DNA of 5,282 bases from Actinomycetota bacterium. GTDB taxonomy: Bacteria; Actinomycetota; Actinomycetes; Streptosporangiales; Streptosporangiaceae. Shown here piece after piece: positions 1-4,922 of the stretch (position 1 is the first letter of the stretch; every line of letters starts with the position of its first letter). Both the position numbers and the translations under genes were made by a program. The notes under the pieces are model-generated. The model did no database searches, was not told the DNA's origin, and was given only the letters and a program-made list of their open reading frames with translations. The stretch lies in NCBI GenBank assembly GCA_003242605.1, contig QGUZ01000337.1, forward strand, positions 1 to 5,282, read 5' to 3'.

Positions 1-40
1 TAGTTTTGACTTAGTTTTTTTTATTTTTTATTACAAGAAG
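1..40. other. AT-rich poly-T tract at the left edge
   Basis: The first 40 bases are almost all A/T, with an 8-T run and a 6-T run, in a window whose genes are above 70% GC. The + strand can be read as a promoter (separate entry). The frame of the gene ending at 718 also stays open through here, but its codons (TTT, TTA, ATT, TAT) are unlike anything else in the window, so I doubt it is translated. Other explanations are an assembly artefact at a contig end or the edge of foreign DNA. What is seen is only the composition change; the cause is not decidable here. Confidence 0.6.
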
Positions 41-718
41 AGGCGGCCCACCGTCTTCTCCTTTGCTCTGGGTGGCGGGAGGTGTGTAAAAGAGCCCGGG
101 GCCGGGGGGGCCCCCGGGCCCCCCGACCGCCGGTCCGACGAGGCGTCCGACGGCCCGCGCGGCGGCGGCCCCGGAGTAGCGGGCGACATCCTGGCGAGCG
201 AGACGACCGGGGAGCCGGGAGACGCGCGGAACTCCTCGCCCGGCGGCATCGCGTCCGCCGCCGCGCCGGCCACGGCACCGGACGGCCGGGCCGAGCCCGC
301 CGCCGGGGCGGCCAGGGCGCACGACGCACGGCCGGACGCCCGGCTCGGCCCCGAGGCGGGCCGGACGTCCGACCCCGTGCCCGCCCCGGTCTCCGCCGCC
401 GCGCCGGATCTGGCGCACGGCGCCGCGGATGGCGCGCCCGCCGCGGCCGATCCGTCCGATGCCGTGTCCGGTCAGGCGTCCGGTCAGGCGTCCAATCGGG
501 CGTCCAACCCGGTGTCCAATCCCGTGTCCAACCCGGTGCCGAGTTCGGCGCCGGACGCGGCGTCCGGCGCGATGCCCGATCCGGGGGCGTCCGATTCCGG
601 GGCCGCCGCGGCGTCCGAATCCCCCGCCGGGCCGGCCCCCCACGGCGCCCACCGCCGCGCGCGGCGCCGGCGGCTGCGGGCGTTCCTGCAGGTCAGGCGG
701 CGCACCGCGGAGCGGTAA
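2..718 (+). CDS. C-terminal part of an unrecognised Ala/Pro/Ser-rich disordered protein (start not seen)
   Basis: I do not recognise this protein. The frame is open from position 2 to the TAA at 716-718. From about position 95 it shows a coding signature: G/C at third positions is about 95% (95-376) and 89% (377-718), higher than at first and second positions. The product is low-complexity and probably disordered: Gly/Pro/Asp-rich, then Ala/Pro/Ser-rich, then six tetrapeptide repeats (VSGQ, ASGQ, ASNR, ASNP, VSNP, VSNP; 464-535). It ends in a strongly basic tail (HRRARRRRLRAFLQVRRRTAER; first Arg cluster near 650). No ATG, GTG or TTG occurs in frame before GTG 377, which lacks a well-placed ribosome binding site. 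The gene therefore either begins left of the window or has an indel in the G7/C6 runs at 104-124. Codons before about 95 do not look coding. A nucleic-acid- or membrane-binding tail is possible but is inference. The antisense frame sharing the same wobble positions is broken by stops in the repeat. Confidence 0.5.
   Translation, partial: SFDLVFFIFYYKKRRPTVFSFALGGGRCVKEPGAGGAPGPPDRRSDEASDGPRGGGPGVAGDILASETTGEPGDARNSSPGGIASAAAPATAPDGRAEPAAGAARAHDARPDARLGPEAGRTSDPVPAPVSAAAPDLAHGAADGAPAAADPSDAVSGQASGQASNRASNPVSNPVSNPVPSSAPDAASGAMPDPGASDSGAAAASESPAGPAPHGAHRRARRRRLRAFLQVRRRTAER
6..34 (+). promoter_or_regulatory. possible sigma70-type promoter in the AT-rich edge
   Basis: TTGACT (6-11) is followed after exactly 17 bases by TATTAC (29-34), matching the housekeeping -35 and -10 consensus at 5/6 and 4/6 positions. 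Transcription would start near 41 and run into the Ala/Pro-rich coding frame. No start codon with a well-placed ribosome binding site follows, and an AT-rich stretch yields such matches by chance, so this is weak. Confidence 0.25.
94..125. other. GC-only self-complementary run
   Basis: Thirty-two consecutive G/C bases include a 7-G run (104-110), a 5-C run (111-115) and a 6-C run (119-124). GGGGG/CCCCC (106-115) is a perfect palindrome and the flanks nearly extend it. Such a tract is prone to polymerase slippage and miscounted homopolymers, so the reading frame of the gene across it should not be trusted. Confidence 0.6.
464..535 (+). repeat. six tandem 12-bp units inside the first gene
   Basis: Six in-frame copies of a 12-bp unit of the form GYG-TCC-RRY-CNN lie at 464-475, 476-487, 488-499, 500-511, 512-523 and 524-535. 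They encode the tetrapeptides VSGQ, ASGQ, ASNR, ASNP, VSNP and VSNP. TCC at codon 2 is invariant while the other codons drift. A seventh, degenerate unit may begin at 536. The 12-bp period preserves frame on expansion or contraction, as expected of a coding minisatellite in a flexible linker. Confidence 0.85.
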
Positions 719-767
719 CGGGTCGGGAAAAGCCGGGGAACGTGCGATATGCGGACACGCAGGTGGA

Positions 768-783
768 TACCCTAGAGCACATG
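768..783 (+). promoter_or_regulatory. pheA -10 box and leaderless start
   Basis: TACCCT (768-773) fits the TANNNT -10 pattern and lies exactly seven bases before ATG 781. This is the geometry of actinobacterial leaderless transcripts, in which transcription begins at the start codon. No Shine-Dalgarno sequence precedes the ATG and no good -35 hexamer is seen 16-19 bases upstream. Transcript ends have not been mapped; this is inferred from spacing. Confidence 0.5.
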
Positions 784-1770
784 TCGAACGTGCCGTCCCG
801 GGAGCGATCCCGGTCCTCAGAGGTGCCCGAAGGGGAGAACGTCCCCACCAAGCCCACGTACGCGTACCTGGGTCCCGAGGGCACGTTTTCCGAGGCCGCG
901 CTCCGCGCGATGGCACCCGGGGCACGCGGCCTTCCCTGCGTGAACATTCCGGCGGCGATGGACGCGGTGCGCACCGGCGAGGCCGAGGCGGCCGTCGTCC
1001 CGCTGGAGAACTCGATGGAGGGCGCGATCACCGTGACCCTCGACGAGTTCGCCTGGGGCGAGCACCTGCTCATCACCGGCGAGCTGCTGCTGCCGGTGCG
1101 GTTCTCGCTGCTCGCCCGCGAGGGCATGGTGCTGGGCGACATCAAGCGCGTCGTCTCGCACCCGGCCGCGATCACCCAGTGCCGCGAGTTCCTCGCCCGT
1201 GAGCTGCCCGACGCCGTGGTGATCCCCGCCGCGTCGACGGCCGGGGCCGCGCGGGACGTGAGCGAGCCCGGCTCGCCGTTCGACGCCGCGATCGCCGACC
1301 CGATCGCGGCCGAGGTGTACGGCCTGGTCGAGGTGGCGGAGAACATCGGCGACCGCAAGGACACCGTCACCCGGTTCGTGCGGGTGGAGCGGCCCGGGCC
1401 GCTGCCCGAGCCGACCGGCGCCGACCGCACCTCGGTGGTCGCCTTCCTGAAGGACGACCACCCGGGCGCGCTGCTGGAGATGCTGCACGAGTTCTCGGTG
1501 CGCGGCATCAACCTCACCCGCATCGAGTCGCGGCCGACCCGCGACGGCATCGGCCGGTACTTCTTCCACATCGACTGCGAGGGGCACATCGCCGAGGCGC
1601 GGGTGGGCGACGCGCTCGCCGGGCTGCACCGGATCTGCGCCGAGGTGAGGTTCCTCGGCAGCTACCCGCGCGCCGACGCGGTCCAGCCGAAGATCAAGCC
1701 GAGCACGTCGGACGAGGCGTTCGCCGAGGCGGCCGAGTGGCTCCGCCGCATGCGCGCCGGCGAGGTCTGA
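781..1770 (+). CDS. pheA: prephenate dehydratase with C-terminal ACT domain
   Basis: The cytosolic enzyme converts prephenate to phenylpyruvate with loss of water and CO2, committing chorismate-derived flux to phenylalanine. The 329-residue product is monofunctional, with no chorismate mutase domain. The catalytic PDT domain spans about residues 26-200, with GPEGTFSEAAL (31-41), VPLENSMEG (73-81) and the catalytic TRF motif (197-199). The ACT regulatory domain spans about 215-295 and keeps GALL (229-232) and ESRP (249-252), the Phe-binding motifs, so feedback inhibition by phenylalanine is expected. Residues 1-25 are a Ser/Arg/Glu-rich, probably unconserved extension. GTG 823 is an alternative start that would remove part of it, but ATG 781 is favoured by the TACCCT box seven bases upstream. 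A Glu/Ala-rich tail follows the ACT domain. serS follows after 99 bp with its own putative promoter, so the pair need not be an operon. Confidence 0.96.
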   Translation: MSNVPSRERSRSSEVPEGENVPTKPTYAYLGPEGTFSEAALRAMAPGARGLPCVNIPAAMDAVRTGEAEAAVVPLENSMEGAITVTLDEFAWGEHLLITGELLLPVRFSLLAREGMVLGDIKRVVSHPAAITQCREFLARELPDAVVIPAASTAGAARDVSEPGSPFDAAIADPIAAEVYGLVEVAENIGDRKDTVTRFVRVERPGPLPEPTGADRTSVVAFLKDDHPGALLEMLHEFSVRGINLTRIESRPTRDGIGRYFFHIDCEGHIAEARVGDALAGLHRICAEVRFLGSYPRADAVQPKIKPSTSDEAFAEAAEWLRRMRAGEV

Positions 1771-1787
1771 TCGGGCCGGACGACCCG

Positions 1788-1812
1788 CACCCGCCGGCGA
1801 GCGCCGCCGGTG
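1788..1812 (+). terminator. weak terminator-like hairpin after pheA
   Basis: CACC (1788-1791) pairs with GGTG (1809-1812), enclosing a GC-rich imperfect stem, 17 bases after the pheA stop. There is a mismatch and a bulge, and no U-tract follows. It might attenuate read-through into serS, but in DNA this GC-rich such structures are common by chance. Confidence 0.2.
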
Positions 1813-1857
1813 GGGCGTGAGGGCCTATTTGCGATGCGGGCCGCCACCCTACGCGGG

Positions 1858-1872
1858 TAGCCTTTTGGTGTG
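1858..1872 (+). promoter_or_regulatory. serS -10 box and leaderless start
   Basis: TAGCCT (1858-1863) matches TANNNT and is separated by six bases from the GTG start at 1870. There is no Shine-Dalgarno sequence in the preceding 20 bases, so a leaderless mRNA is likely. No convincing -35 hexamer is visible. A leaderless message leaves no room for a T-box leader, a common regulator of aminoacyl-tRNA synthetase genes in Gram-positive bacteria. Confidence 0.5.
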
Positions 1873-3147
1873 ATCGACCTGCGTATCCTTCGTGAGGACC
1901 CGGACCGGCTACGGGCGTCGCAGCGTGCCCGTGGCGAGGACGACTCGATCGTCGACACGCTGCTCGACCTGGACGCCCGCCGTCGCAGTGCGCTGAGCTC
2001 GTTCGAGTCGCTGCGCGCGGAACAGAAGAGCGTCGGCAAGTCGGTGTCGAAAGCCTCCGGGGAGGAACGCGAGGCGCTGCTGGCGCGGGCCAAGGAGCTC
2101 GCCGCCCAGGTCAAGGCCGCCGAGGCCGAGGCCGCCGAGCTCGCCGCGAAGTTCGACGAGCTGCTGATGACGGTGCCGAACATCGTCGAGGAGGGCGCGC
2201 CGGTCGGCGGCGAGGAGGACTACGTCGTCCTCGAGGAGGTCGGGGAGCCGCCGAAGTTCGACTTCGAGCCCCGCGACCACATCGAGCTCGGCGAGATGCT
2301 CGGCGCGATCGACATCGAGCGCGGCGCGAAGGTGTCCGGCGCCCGGTTCTACTTCCTCACCGGGGTCGGCGCCCGGCTGCAGCTCGCCCTGCTCAATCTG
2401 GCGATGCAGCAGGCGATCGAGAACGGCTTCACGCCGGTGATCACGCCGACGCTGGTGAAGCCCGAGGCGATGGCCGGCACCGGTTTCCTCGGCGCGCATG
2501 CGCAGGAGGTGTACCGGATCGAGGCCGACGACCTGTACCTCGTCGGCACCTCGGAGGTGCCCCTCGCCGCGTACCACTCCGACGAGATCCTCGACCGCGA
2601 GTCGCTGCCGCTGCGGTACGCGGGCTGGTCGTCCTGCTACCGGCGCGAGGCCGGGTCGTACGGCAAGGACACCCGCGGCATCCTGCGCGTGCACCAGTTC
2701 GACAAGGTCGAGATGTTCTCGTACTGCCTGCCCGAGCAGGCCGCGGAGGAGCATCTGCGCTTCCTCAACTGGGAGAAGGAGATGCTCGCCAAGGTCGAGG
2801 TGCCGTACCGCGTGATCGACGTGGCGGCCGGTGACCTCGGCGCGTCGGCGGCGCGCAAGTACGACACCGAGGCGTGGCTGCCGAGCCAGGGCCGCTACCG
2901 GGAGGTCACCTCGACCTCGAACTGCACCACGTTCCAGGCGCGGCGGCTGAAGGTCCGGTACCGCGACGAGAACGGCAAGCCGCAGTACGTGGCCACGCTC
3001 AACGGCACGCTCGCCACCACCCGGTGGATCATCGCGATCCTGGAGAACCACCAGCAGGCCGACGGCTCCGTGGTGGTCCCCAAGGCACTCCGGCCGTACC
3101 TCGGTCTGGACGTCCTCGAGCCCATCCGCCCGGCGAAGAAGTCCTGA
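1870..3147 (+). CDS. serS: seryl-tRNA synthetase (class II)
   Basis: The cytosolic enzyme activates serine with ATP and loads it onto tRNA-Ser; bacterial SerRS also charges tRNA-Sec when that system is present. The 425-residue length is typical. Residues 1-100 form the N-terminal arm: MIDLRILREDPDRL at the start, then a long Ala/Glu/Lys/Arg-rich antiparallel coiled coil (about 30-98) that grips the tRNA-Ser variable arm. The class II core follows. The motif 1 region is near NGFTPVITPTLVKPEAM (185-201), the serine pocket includes GTSEVPLAA (226-234), motif 2 is CYRREAGSYGKDTRG (256-270) with HQFDKVEMF just after, and motif 3 is LNGTLATTRW (377-386) with conserved Arg385. ASAARKYDTEAWLP and STSNCTTFQARR are the usual SerRS signatures. 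GTG 1870 begins the conserved MIDLR N-terminus, which fixes the start. The gene is intact, with no missing catalytic element seen. Confidence 0.97.
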   Translation: MIDLRILREDPDRLRASQRARGEDDSIVDTLLDLDARRRSALSSFESLRAEQKSVGKSVSKASGEEREALLARAKELAAQVKAAEAEAAELAAKFDELLMTVPNIVEEGAPVGGEEDYVVLEEVGEPPKFDFEPRDHIELGEMLGAIDIERGAKVSGARFYFLTGVGARLQLALLNLAMQQAIENGFTPVITPTLVKPEAMAGTGFLGAHAQEVYRIEADDLYLVGTSEVPLAAYHSDEILDRESLPLRYAGWSSCYRREAGSYGKDTRGILRVHQFDKVEMFSYCLPEQAAEEHLRFLNWEKEMLAKVEVPYRVIDVAAGDLGASAARKYDTEAWLPSQGRYREVTSTSNCTTFQARRLKVRYRDENGKPQYVATLNGTLATTRWIIAILENHQQADGSVVVPKALRPYLGLDVLEPIRPAKKS

Positions 3148-3174
3148 GCCGCGCGGGAGAACACGACCGACGCG

Positions 3175-3207
3175 ATCGTGGGGCCCGCCGCCGGCGCGCC
3201 CCACGAT
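3175..3207 (+). terminator. stem-loop just downstream of serS
   Basis: A perfect 10-bp stem (3175-3184 with 3198-3207, ATCGTGGGGC/GCCCCACGAT) closes a 13-base GC loop, 27 bases after the serS stop. No T-run follows. It may protect the serS 3' end or contribute to termination together with the larger structure at 3217-3291. Confidence 0.45.
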
Positions 3208-3216
3208 TCCGCGGTC

Positions 3217-3291
3217 CCGGAAAAACGCACGCCGGGCCGGATTTCCGGCGGCCCGGAGATCACGGCCGGCGTTCGTTTCCGGAGGGTTTTT
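3217..3291 (+). terminator. large hairpin with T-tract, main serS terminator
   Basis: A long interrupted stem pairs CCGG (3217-3220) with CCGG (3279-3282), AAACG (3223-3227) with CGTTT (3274-3278) and ACGCCGG (3229-3235) with CCGGCGT (3266-3272). There is one two-base bulge and one C/T mismatch; smaller GC stems form inside. A run of five T (3287-3291) begins four bases after the stem base, as in intrinsic terminators. Because the stem also contains A5 (3221-3225), it could act on transcripts from the cspA side too. Confidence 0.5.
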
Positions 3292-3302
3292 CGACAACGC
3301 GA

Positions 3303-3333
3303 AAGGCGGAGCCCGCCGGGCGGGCCCCGCCTT
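3303..3333 (-). terminator. hairpin terminating cspA
   Basis: AAGGCGG (3303-3309) pairs with CCGCCTT (3327-3333); after an A/C mismatch (3310/3326) GCCCG (3311-3315) pairs with CGGGC (3321-3325), giving a 12-bp stem. It starts 16 bases beyond the cspA stop on the - strand. The sequence after it on that strand begins with only a short T-run (three T including two stem bases), so it is a modest intrinsic terminator. Confidence 0.5.
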
Positions 3334-3349
3334 CGTCAGAGGTCTGTGA

Positions 3350-3553
3350 TCAGATGCCGCGAACCTGCGACGCCTGCGGACCCTTGTGGCCCTGCGTCAC
3401 CTCGAACTCGACCCGCTGGCCGTCCTCAAGGCTGCGATAGCCGTTACCGATGATCTCGGAGAAGTGGACGAAGACGTCCGGTGCCCCGCCGTCCGGCGCG
3501 ATGAAGCCGTAGCCCTTCTCCGAGTTGAACCACTTGACGGTACCCTGAGCCAT
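3350..3553 (-). CDS. CspA-family cold-shock protein
   Basis: A single-domain, 67-residue cold-shock protein: a five-stranded OB-fold that binds single-stranded RNA and DNA and acts as an RNA chaperone in the cytosol. The RNA-binding motifs are intact: RNP1 is KGYGFIAP (13-20) and RNP2 is VFVHFSEI (27-34), with the aromatic surface W8, F9, F17, F28, H30 and F31. GTVKWFN at the N-terminus and the GQRVEFEVTQGHKGPQA segment fit the family closely. The start ATG at 3553 is set by a strong AGGAG (3565-3561) seven bases upstream, unlike the leaderless pheA and serS. The gene points against serS and is probably monocistronic. Actinomycetes usually carry several paralogues, so neither a numbered symbol nor true cold induction can be assigned. 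Confidence 0.96.
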   Translation of the reverse strand: MAQGTVKWFNSEKGYGFIAPDGGAPDVFVHFSEIIGNGYRSLEDGQRVEFEVTQGHKGPQASQVRGI

Positions 3554-3560
3554 TAAAGCT

Positions 3561-3565
3561 CTCCT
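3561..3565 (-). promoter_or_regulatory. cspA ribosome binding site
   Basis: Read on the - strand, AGGAG precedes ATG 3553 with a seven-base spacer. It lies in an AT-rich leader (T6 within GGTTTTTTGG at 3581-3572), which would keep the site unstructured. Confidence 0.8.
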
Positions 3566-3640
3566 AACAACCAAAAAACCTTGGGATTCGCACTTCGCGA
3601 GCCCCTGAATGTCGCACAGCACTTCCCGGGTGGCTCAGAC

Positions 3641-3646
3641 AGTCAA
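3641..3646 (-). promoter_or_regulatory. possible cspA -35 box
   Basis: On the - strand TTGACT (3646-3641) matches the -35 consensus at 5/6 positions. At 17 bases spacing the -10 candidate is AGTGCT (3623-3618), which is poor, so the promoter is uncertain. If real, it gives a leader of roughly 55-60 bases before cspA. Confidence 0.25.
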
Positions 3647-3652
3647 GCTGGT

Positions 3653-3680
3653 TTGACACATCGGGAACGGCCAATACAAC
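3653..3680 (+). promoter_or_regulatory. rightward promoter with perfect TTGACA
   Basis: TTGACA (3653-3658) matches the -35 consensus fully and is followed after 16 bases by TACAAC (3675-3680), 4/6 to the -10 consensus. Transcription would start near 3687 and run right, away from cspA. The first convincing + strand gene starts at 4086. The -35 lies six bases from the leftward TTGACT, making a back-to-back divergent pair. Confidence 0.45.
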
Positions 3681-3686
3681 TTCCAC

Positions 3687-4032
3687 TCCATCTAACACCA
3701 TGCGCGGGGCCGGTGTTCCCGCGGGCGGGGATTTCGTTGCACCGATCCGGTTCCGCCGGGCCGGGCGCGCGTGTGCGGCATGACCGTACTCCTGCCCGCG
3801 ATCGCGGGATCTACACCCACTTCGCCCCCAGGTCACCGGCATGCCCGCCGCCCTCGCGGTGCCCCGCCCCGGGCCCCTCGCCGCGCCGCCGAGTACCTGG
3901 CCACGCGGCCCTGCCCGGGCCGGCGGGGTGCACGGCGTCGCCGGCGTCGTCCTCTCGGCGGGCCGCCGACCCGTCGCCCGCGGCATCCGGCGGCGTGCGG
4001 CTCGCCGTACCGCGGATCGGACAGTCACCCAG
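3687..4032 (+). other. about 350 bp without a convincing gene; possible leader or noncoding RNA
   Basis: Downstream of the TTGACA promoter I see no recognisable protein in any frame. Short open frames exist on both strands, including a 27-codon frame from ATG 3700 and a 77-codon - strand frame from TTG 4044 to 3811, but base composition by codon position is not clearly coding. The stretch contains a GC-rich imperfect stem-loop (CGGTG 3711-3715 with CACCG 3740-3744) and a perfect 14-bp palindrome (3795-3808). It could be a long untranslated leader of the HAD gene, an independent small RNA, or ordinary intergenic DNA. Confidence 0.35.
3795..3808. repeat. 14-bp perfect palindrome
   Basis: CCCGCGATCGCGGG is perfectly self-complementary. 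With no loop it would suit a dimeric DNA-binding protein better than an RNA hairpin. GC-rich palindromes of this size are not rare in such genomes. Confidence 0.5.
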
Positions 4033-4061
4033 TTGATCGTGCAAAACTGGACGTTTACTGC
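4033..4061 (+). promoter_or_regulatory. possible promoter of the HAD phosphatase gene
   Basis: TTGATC (4033-4038) and TACTGC (4056-4061) are spaced by 17 bases in a local dip in GC content. Alternatively TTTACT (4054-4059) is the -10 at 15 bases. The match is partial. The repeats at 4046-4082 overlap the -10 and start-point region, which would allow control by a regulator. Confidence 0.3.
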
Positions 4062-4082
4062 CAACAAGGCAGACTGGAACGT
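4046..4082. repeat. operator-like direct and inverted repeats before the HAD gene
   Basis: ACTGGACGT (4046-4054) recurs as ACTGGAACGT (4073-4082), one base longer. Between and within them lies an inverted repeat: ACGTT (4051-4055) with AACGT (4078-4082), and CTGCC (4058-4062) with GGCAG (4068-4072) around AACAA. The arrangement ends four bases before ATG 4086 and covers the probable transcription start, the usual place for a repressor site or a short leader hairpin. No regulator gene is in the window. Confidence 0.45.
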
Positions 4083-4085
4083 GCT

Positions 4086-4922
4086 ATGGGCACTCCTCGA
4101 CTCGTCGCCACCGATCTGGACGGGACCGCGCTCCGATCGGACGGCACGGTGTCGCCCCGCACGCTCGCCGCGTTCTCCGGTGTGGAGAAGGCGGGCGCGA
4201 TCCTCGTGTTCGTCACCGGGCGGCCGCCGCGCTGGATGGACGCCGTGGCCGCGGCGGTGAACCACCGGGGACTGGCGATCTGCGCCAACGGCGCGCTCGT
4301 CTACGACCTGCACACCCAGCGCATCGTGGAGTCCCGGCTGATCGAGCCGCCGGTGCTGCGGGAGGTCGTGCACCGGCTCCGCGCCCACATCCCCGGTCTC
4401 GCCTTCTCGGTGGAGTACGAGGGCGGGTTCGCCCACGAGGACGGGTTCCGGATCGGCGGGTGGGACGCGCGGTACGCCACCGGGCCGGACGGCTCCACTC
4501 GGCTCGGCCTGCGGGTGGCCACCGCCACGCTCACCTCCCGGCCGTGCGCCAAGCTGCTCGCCCTGCACGAGAGCATGGACCCCGACGAGCTGCACGCCTG
4601 CGTGCGGCACCTCGTCGGCGACCTCGTCACCGCCACCCACTCCAGCGGCCGTCCGCTGATCGAGATGAGCGCCCACGGCGTGACCAAGGCCTCCGCGCTC
4701 GCCACCCTCGCCGCCGAGCACGGCATCGGCCCCGACGAGGTCGTCGCCTTCGGCGACATGCCCAACGACCTGCCCATGCTCGTCTGGGCCGGCACCTCCT
4801 ACGCGGTCGCCAACGCCCACCCCGACGTGCTCGCCGTCGTCGACCACGTCACCGCCGGCAACAACGAGGACGGCGTCGCCCAGGTGCTCGAGCAGTACTT
4901 CCCGCCCACCGGCTACCGCTGA
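4086..4922 (+). CDS. Cof-type HAD-superfamily phosphatase
   Basis: A cytosolic Mg2+-dependent phosphohydrolase that uses an aspartyl-phosphate intermediate, likely acting on sugar phosphates or phosphorylated cofactors; the substrate cannot be read from sequence. All four HAD motifs are present in 278 residues. Motif I is DLDGT (10-14) with nucleophile D10 and acid/base D12, motif II is VTGRP (43-47) with T44, motif III is K201 in GVTKASAL, and motif IV is GDMPND (223-228) with D224 and D228. The roughly 110 residues between motifs II and III form a C2 cap, characteristic of the Cof/YbiV group of this length. ATG 4086 is chosen because MGTPRLVATDLDGT gives the normal short lead-in to motif I; only a weak GGA (4076-4078) serves as ribosome binding site. 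The in-frame extension back to 3771 is Arg/Pro-rich and unlikely to be translated. The gene is intact. The repeats upstream suggest dedicated control. Confidence 0.93.
   Translation: MGTPRLVATDLDGTALRSDGTVSPRTLAAFSGVEKAGAILVFVTGRPPRWMDAVAAAVNHRGLAICANGALVYDLHTQRIVESRLIEPPVLREVVHRLRAHIPGLAFSVEYEGGFAHEDGFRIGGWDARYATGPDGSTRLGLRVATATLTSRPCAKLLALHESMDPDELHACVRHLVGDLVTATHSSGRPLIEMSAHGVTKASALATLAAEHGIGPDEVVAFGDMPNDLPMLVWAGTSYAVANAHPDVLAVVDHVTAGNNEDGVAQVLEQYFPPTGYR

Noticed and set aside
82..780. N-terminal extension of pheA in frame back to GTG 82
   Set aside because: The extension is Arg/Gly/Pro-rich, sits in a frame offset from the better-supported coding frame of 95-718, and no prephenate dehydratase needs it. 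The TACCCT box and ATG 781 give a normal-length enzyme.
11..925. 304-codon open frame on the - strand
   Set aside because: It overlaps the conserved pheA N-terminus and is Gly/Arg/His-rich without any domain. Its third positions do not carry the GC excess; it is an antisense shadow.
1909..3297. 462-codon open frame antisense to serS
   Set aside because: It is longer than serS itself, but serS is certain from its motifs and the antisense translation is Arg/Gly/Leu-rich with no recognisable domain. Long antisense frames are expected in high-GC genes.
3811..4044. 77-codon - strand frame between cspA and HAD
   Set aside because: The start would be TTG without a ribosome binding site, and first and third positions have equal G/C (about 84% each), so there is no clear coding signature. 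It is kept only as a remark in the noncoding-region entry.
3771..4085. N-terminal extension of the HAD phosphatase to 3771
   Set aside because: About 105 residues of Pro/Arg-rich sequence before motif I would be abnormal for the Cof family, and the extension crosses the AT-richer, repeat-bearing control region.
3564..4847. 427-codon open frame antisense to the HAD gene
   Set aside because: It is antisense to a well-supported HAD phosphatase, runs into the cspA leader, and has low-complexity composition.
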